DNA of 64,000 nt from assembly GCF_022201045.2 (NCBI RefSeq), contig NC_068556.1, positions 21,247,501-21,311,500 on the forward strand. Reading direction: 5' to 3'. Every line of letters begins with the position of its first letter. Within the stretch, counting starts at the first letter, position 1. The notes beneath the pieces are model-generated. The model had not been told where the DNA came from, did not search any database, and saw only the letters and a list, made by a program, of their open reading frames with translations. Source of the DNA: Citrus sinensis (lineage: Eukaryota; Streptophyta; Magnoliopsida; Sapindales; Rutaceae). Below are positions 58,732-64,000 of the stretch, in pieces. Position numbers and translations under genes: made by a program.

Positions 58732-59574
58732 ATATCTATATACATAAGATATGACTCACTATAGTTGAACTGTTCGCTCACAAGGTGTTGTTACATCGAT
58801 GGCTATGATCTATCATGTTATAATCCTTGTATAACTGTGATTAGGTGTTGAAAATAATATGAGTAGGTGTGTTGAAAATTCGAAGATGGAGATGAAGACT
58901 TTTGATTTTGAAACTTCTTGTGCATTAAAACATGGGTGGCCAGTTTACTTTCAATAGGGTCATTCAAGAACAATACCAAATGCCAAAATATCAGACGATT
59001 CATTGGCCCTTTCAATCTCCTCTCTTTCAGTCCATCGTGCTTCAACCTTGTACTATGGACAATGTTTGTCGTTATTGTTCCTTTGAACCTTCTCATTGGA
59101 ATGAGAATAGAGCATCTAATAAATAGACTTTTTGTGTGGCTCATAAATGCTCTTGGTATATTATCATTTGGACGGTTGTATGAATTTCTTTGATTCCTTT
59201 TTCTTCGGACTCATCTTCTCTTCTGATTTTAAACTCTTTTAAACAAAATATGAGCATGTGATTTGAGTTAATTACTAGGTAAATATATGAATGTATTTAA
59301 ATTTTTATCATATATCATTCTAAATATATACATCATATAGATTTCTAAAAGCTCAAAAGAATTAAAATTAATGAAGATTTTTGACAAGTGTTGATCCCAA
59401 AATATATGTAGTCGTGAGTTTCTTGTTATTCCTAGATTTACAACGGAGTTCACACATCATCAAGTTCGATCGACCCTTTTCACCATCATCACTGAGGAGT
59501 CTCACAGCTCGTCCCACAGTAAATCAGGTCGGGTCAATTCTTTTATATCAATAATAAATTATTTAGTAAGTTTT

Positions 59575-59760
59575 TCTTAAGAGATAGATAGCTGAGCTGG
59601 TTGTCCTCTAACTACGGAAGCAAGAGGTCAAAAAAAAAAATTCAATTCCAAGTTGGATAAAATTAATTTGGAGTTTGATAGGGTGAGATAGCATAACTGC
59701 ATGGTGATTGGACTTGTATCAAGCAAAATATATATATAATCATGTAAATGATGATTATTG
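59575..59760 (+). mobile_element. possible tRNA-derived SINE
   Basis: TAGCTGAGCTGG (59589-59600) fits the RNA polymerase III A-box consensus, and ATTCAATTCC (59640-59649) fits the B box apart from its first base. The spacing is about 50 bases. An 11-A run interrupts the sequence just before the B box. Ends and target duplication cannot be set, so this is a weak call. Confidence 0.3.
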
Positions 59761-60530
59761 AATTAAAAAAAAAAATCAAAAAACATCTTCTTTTGAATTT
59801 TTTATTTTGACCACACGTGACAAATAATAATATGAAGTTATGAACCTCTCAAAAAAAAAAAATTATTGAAATGCTATGTAAGCTCACTCATATGAGATTA
59901 ATTTTGATCATTTTCTCTCAATCAATGGGAGTTGTACAATTGACTGTAGAAGCAACGTACGTCGATATGTGGTAGCGCGGGAGTTGGGGACACATGGATG
60001 ATGGTACATTTTGGTCCTTTTGTGCGTACTCGGAAGTTTTATGTGAAGGCGCGGCCGTCCCGTTAAGATGAAAGATCTAATTGTTGTTACGTACGTGTTA
60101 AATTGATGTTATTAATTTTATGTTCCCGAAGTAGATGACTTTTTTTAATTAAAATATCAACGTTCTTTAATTTAATTTGTACAGTCGGTGCCCCTCAAGT
60201 TTCGACACGTCCATCCCAATTTCCGGACTTCAGCAAATCAGTCAGTGTTTCTTCCATTCCATTCAAGACTCTTTTCTATATCTCATCTGAAAATAAAGGA
60301 AAAAAAAAAATCTCTTTTCTATTCTTGAATCTCGAGTCACAGGATAGGTTCGTCCGGAAAGAAAGAAATTAAATTTCGCTGTTTAGAAATCACACGACAA
60401 TATATATATTTCGGAAAAAATACAACTACCAAGATAGTGGCTTGTGTGGTATAAACACCTTTTGAAGTTGTTTTTAATCATAAAGCTATATTTTATTTTG
60501 GGGCATATTATGGAAGCAAGATTTTTTCAC

Positions 60531-60807
60531 GGTCTTAAGTTGTAATTAGGATTGAGTTACTATATCTTTTAATTTATAGTTATTGAGAAAAAAATTATAA
60601 TTATATAACAAAAGTTAATAATATGTAGTAAATATAAATTGTAAATAATAATTTTGATAAAATTATTAAAGATATAAAAGATTTTTTATCATATAAATAA
60701 AAAATTATATCAATATAACTTTCAAGTTACAGCAGTTAGTGTTTACTAAATACTTTAATACTAGAACTTTTAAACTACAGTTACCTAAATTTAATCCTAA
60801 AAGCACC
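60531..60807. mobile_element. diverged Harbinger-like MITE, same family as 21494-21761, inverted
   Basis: On the plus strand CAAGTTACAGCAGTTAGTGT, then TTACTAAATACTTTAATACT, then TTAAACTACAGTTACCTAAA matches the reverse complement of the 21.5-kb element (CAAGCTACAGCAGCTAGCGT, TTACCAAACACTTTAATATT, TTAAGCTACAACTACCCAAT). I judge it near 80% identical over ~65 bases by eye. The outer ends GGTCTTAAGTTGTAATTAGG and, reversed, GGTGCTTTTAGGATTAAATT are also related. No clear target duplication remains. Confidence 0.6.
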
Positions 60808-61164
60808 ATTAAAACTAAAAAGAAGGGATTAATAGTTCAAGGGAAAAAATTCAATTCTCCCTTGTGGTCAAACTCCACTACTTAGGATAACTTCTTTTAA
60901 TTAGAGAGTCTATTTTTAGGTTGTGCCCGTTAAAGTCGGTCCCGATAAATTTTTAATTTACAATATTAACATAAAGCTATGACTATATTGGAGTTTATCT
61001 ACAATAGAGTATGAATCTTAACTACATATATAAAGTGATAAATAATAAAAAAATTATTATAATTTATTATTTATTATTTATGTGTGATTGAAATCCGTGT
61101 TCTATCATAAATAAATTCTAACATAACCAAACACTTAGCATAATGCTATGTAATATTAAAATGA

Positions 61165-61590
61165 AAAAAAGTGGGTTGAAATTAATGAAGTTAATTGGGG
61201 GTGGGGGGAGAGGTTGATTCTAATTTTTGTTTTTCCACAACGATACACTGATTGTGGAATTTGTGATTGAAAACATCTTCTAGCGTTTTTACTCTTCCAC
61301 GGTGAAAAAGTGGGTTGAAATTAAAGACATTAATTAGAAAGAGAGAGAGAGACTGATTGTAAATTCTGTTTTTCTACAACCATATTATTGATTGTGATTT
61401 GTGGTTGAAAACGTCTCCTAGCTTTTGTACTCTTTCCGTCTTTCGAGTTGTAAAAGTGGTTGAAATTAGTATGAAGATAATTAGAGAGGGTGTGAGGTTG
61501 ATGATAATTTTTGTTTTTTCCACGGCAATATTATTTGATTGTGGTTGAAACTTGAAAACGTCTCCTAGCGTTTGTATTCTTTCAAGGCAC
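61165..61590. repeat. three diverged tandem units of ~140 bp
   Basis: Units begin at about 61165, 61304 and 61450. Each reads (A)-GTGG(G)TTGAAATTA, AATTA-AGAG, GTTGAT or CTGAT, ATTTTTGTTTTTCCAC, ATTGATTGTG, TTGAAAACGTCTCCTAGCGT, then TACTCTTTC. Periods are about 139 and 146 bases. Confidence 0.8.
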
Positions 61591-61853
61591 GGGCACGATT
61601 GTGTGGTCCGTGCAATTTCACAGGATAACACTGCTAACAGCAAATTATGCGGCGATTTTTTTTTTTTTTTTTTTTCTTTTCTCGTAATGGGTTTGTATTT
61701 ATTTTTATCTTTATTTTTCTTTATTCGGTGGCAAGCACTGCGTTTGTAAAATCGTACATAATATATATACTTTATAGGACCTCTCCCGTCATCCCACCGT
61801 CCCATTTTCTATTGTTTACTCCACATCCAACGGCTGATGCTGCAGTCTGTAGC

Positions 61854-61970
61854 TTACAGATTCTGTAAGCCAGTCAAGTCAGGTCCATACTTCATAATCT
61901 CCACTATCTCTTCGAAGGCTTCACCAGCCTTCAAGGCTTCAATACCAGAATCCTTACAACTTGCATGGAA
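61854..61970 (-). pseudogene. orphan coding-like 3' fragment
   Basis: On the minus strand an open frame reads AYIFHASCKDSGIEALKAGE, then AFEEIVEIMKYGPDLTGLQN and Leu-stop. It is flanked upstream by a stop and has no ATG. The codon pattern and the amphipathic helical look suggest the last exon of a real protein or a relic of one. I do not recognise the family. Confidence 0.35.
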
Positions 61971-63335
61971 TATGTAAGCGTGCAGTCAATAATTAGGGCT
62001 GCCAAACTTGTTCTTTAGTGATGATTTTAGTGGTACGGAGAATTTCTTTTTCTTTTTTCTCTCTCTTTTTTTTTTTTTGCCCTCATTTCTATCGTGCTTT
62101 TTTTTTTTTTAATATTACTTTCCTTCGAGAAAGTTTTGAAAGTGGAAGCATCACTCTTTGTTGGGTGGCATTGGGGAATATGGCTTTGGAGAATATCCTT
62201 CAGTGATTTCGAATTGGGCATTCATAGTCAACTCAGCTCTCGTTCGATAATGAAGTGTTGAGTTAATACTTATTAATGTGGTTTCACGTTTTTATGATAA
62301 AAAAATTTATTATTTATGTCAAAATTAATATTTATTGATAAAATTCACAGCATTTTAATATCATATAGGACTTCCAAAAAAAAAAAATTAAAACGAGTTT
62401 CCGTTTTCAGTTATCTTAATACCATTCAAATCAACCATTGTTTGTAGACATTTAGAATGGATAAATACTTATTTTGTCATTATATTTTGAGTTAAGTGTC
62501 TGTTTAATTCTTATGTTTTAAAAAATTACTGCAAGACATCCATTGGTAGTTATATTACAATCATATCTCTATTTTTCTTTATTTTTATAATAATACCCTT
62601 GCAACAATATTCTTGGGGATATTAGTGAAAATGAAAAAAAATATAAATTTATCAAATTAGCCTTAAAAAATAAAAATTAGTTGTTATTATTTTACTTTTA
62701 GGATTAATTTAGTAAATTAATTTTTGATAAAAAAATTAATAGTAAGATTGCTGCAAGGATATTAAATATTGCTTTCAATTTATTGGTATTAATTTATTTA
62801 TAAAAAATAATTAGCAAGATTGTTACGAGGGTATGACAAATACTAGTTGTTTCATATTGATATTTATTTCTTAATTTGCTAATAAATAATTATTGGTTAA
62901 TTTACCAATTAATTTTTTTATAGATTAAAAAATTAATGTAAAAAATATTGTTGCAATGATATTATTATAAAAACAAAGAAAAAGTGATCCTTAAGAGTAC
63001 AATATATTTAATAGTAAAGGTAACTTGAGGTATTTTTAAAAATATAGAGATTAAACGAACACTTAAATTCAACTGTAAAAACTAAACCAGCATTCACCAA
63101 ACTTGAAATCAACGGTCTAAGCATTCATACGAATTGCAAGTAGGATGAGTGATTTTTTTTTTTAATTTTCCCAATTACACTGATAGCACCTAAATAATGA
63201 CACAATCCATACATCATCTAGAGTAATACAAATTAGGTGAAAACTACTTTAGAGAGAGAGAGAAAAAAAAATCAGTTCTACTAATAATGGACATGGAAAT
63301 TGTTACTGCTAAGCATGGGCGGATCTAGCATGTGA

Positions 63336-63361
63336 CCAGTGGGGGCTTGAGCCCCCACTGG
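63336..63361. repeat. perfect 11-bp GC-rich hairpin
   Basis: CCAGTGGGGGC, loop TTGA, GCCCCCACTGG. It sits in a GGGCGGATCTAGCATGTGAC context like the ends of a common class of plant repeats, and is followed by an A-tract. Confidence 0.8.
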
Positions 63362-63597
63362 CCAAAAAAAAATTGTAAAAATAAAAGAGAAAAATATTTT
63401 TATTTTCTAATTATCCCTCATTAAATTTATTAAAATAGTCACTATAAATTATATGCCCCATAAAATTTAAACTTTAACTTTTAAGAATTATAAAAACTTA
63501 TATTTTAATTAAAAATAATGATAGCCCTCCACCTAAAATATTTTCTATTCTAAAAAATAAGACTAATTCTTACATTTTCTATAATAATAGTAAAGAG

Positions 63598-64000
63598 TGT
63601 TAACATATATGTTTCCATAATATTGATTTTGATGATAACAAATAAGTTTAAGAATTATTAATCTTTTAAGCTCAAATTATTTAATATTCTTTTTAAATAA
63701 ATCATTATTTTCACATTATAAATGTTTTGTATTTAATGGAAAAATGATTTTATGAAATTGATTGTTTTTATTCTTTTTAAATAATAAATCATTATTTTCA
63801 CATTATAAATGTTTCATATTTAATGGAAAAATGATTATATGAAATTGGTTGTTTTTCAAAGTTTATGGTTTAATTGAAAGCATTTTGAAAACTTTGAAAC
63901 AAACAAGTATTGCTTGAAATTTTGGTGAAGGACTTATTTGAAAAGTGTCATAGCATTTTGGGCTATAACATAATTTCAGAAAGTTTTGGGATTAACAAAG
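63598..64000 (+). mobile_element. possible start of a Copia-type LTR running off the window
   Basis: TGTTAACATATATGTTTCCA followed by ATTGATTTTGATGATAACAA resembles the 5' end of many plant Copia LTRs (TG start, then a TTTTGATGATAACAAA phrase). The element would continue beyond the window, so neither the CA end nor the primer-binding site can be seen. It includes an ~85-bp tandem duplication. Confidence 0.4.
63687..63857. repeat. ~84-87-bp tandem duplication
   Basis: TTCTTTTTAAATAAATCATT begins at 63687 and a copy with a 3-base insertion begins at 63771. Both continue through CACATTATAAATGTTT and TTTAATGGAAAAATGATT. Confidence 0.85.

Larger units (their letters stand above)
57921..63312. other. 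gene-poor region upstream of WNK
   Basis: After the WNK leader and promoter I see no complete gene. Overlapping open frames at 58818-59193 on both strands lack a family match. The block holds an ATT microsatellite, a SINE-like head, a diverged MITE, a three-unit tandem repeat and an orphan coding-like fragment, listed separately. 62230-63120 is AT-rich with nothing recognised. Confidence 0.5.

Noticed and set aside
58818-59193. Open frames on both strands (up to 108 codons) upstream of WNK
   Set aside because: Looked at as a possible organelle-derived insert, but I recognise no chloroplast or mitochondrial gene, and no domain in any frame.

Overview
The window is plant nuclear DNA. It has intron-rich genes with GT..AG splice sites, AT-rich spacers, many microsatellites, cytosolic ribosomal-protein genes, plastid and thylakoid-lumen targeting sequences, and small non-autonomous transposons. 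The proteins look eudicot (rosid). My impression is a woody species such as Citrus, but that is an inference from recall, not a search result.

Layout. (1) 0.9-10.3 kb: an intronless plastid ferredoxin FdC1 (+), a uL18-like protein (-) and a FRIGIDA-like 4 gene (-). (2) 10.3-24 kb: a repeat-bearing spacer, then an XS-domain gene (-) with two long introns, the first holding a Harbinger-type MITE. (3) 25-30 kb: 40S ribosomal protein S18 (-), two MITE-like elements and a small unassigned ORF (-). (4) 30.3-33.6 kb: a nest of terminal-inverted-repeat elements carrying decayed alpha-glucan phosphorylase exons and a fragment resembling a FAR1-type DNA-binding domain. (5) 34.8-38.9 kb: a PSB27-H2/LPA19-like lumen protein (+) converging on imidazoleglycerol-phosphate dehydratase HISN5 (-). 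(6) 40.7-49.1 kb: a large PHD-finger/GNAT-type nuclear protein (-). (7) 51-52.6 kb: 40S ribosomal protein S24 (-). (8) 54.9-57.9 kb: a WNK-type kinase (-). (9) 58-64 kb: gene-poor sequence with a diverged MITE copy, a three-unit tandem repeat, an orphan coding-like fragment, a possible SINE, and what looks like the start of an LTR at the right edge.

The genes do not form a pathway. What ties them together is conserved order: from memory, FdC1, uL18-like, FRL4, XS, HISN5, PHD and WNK match the combined content of two duplicated Arabidopsis blocks (around At3g22420-22450 and At4g14890-14920). The ribosomal-protein genes and the PSB27-H2-like gene are not in that set as I recall it. Exon coordinates were derived by hand from splice consensus, reading frame and family similarity. 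For every multi-exon gene given in full, the exon lengths sum to a whole number of codons.

The most unusual region is the nested transposon complex at 30.3-33.6 kb. I saw no new enzyme system, CRISPR array or organellar operon.
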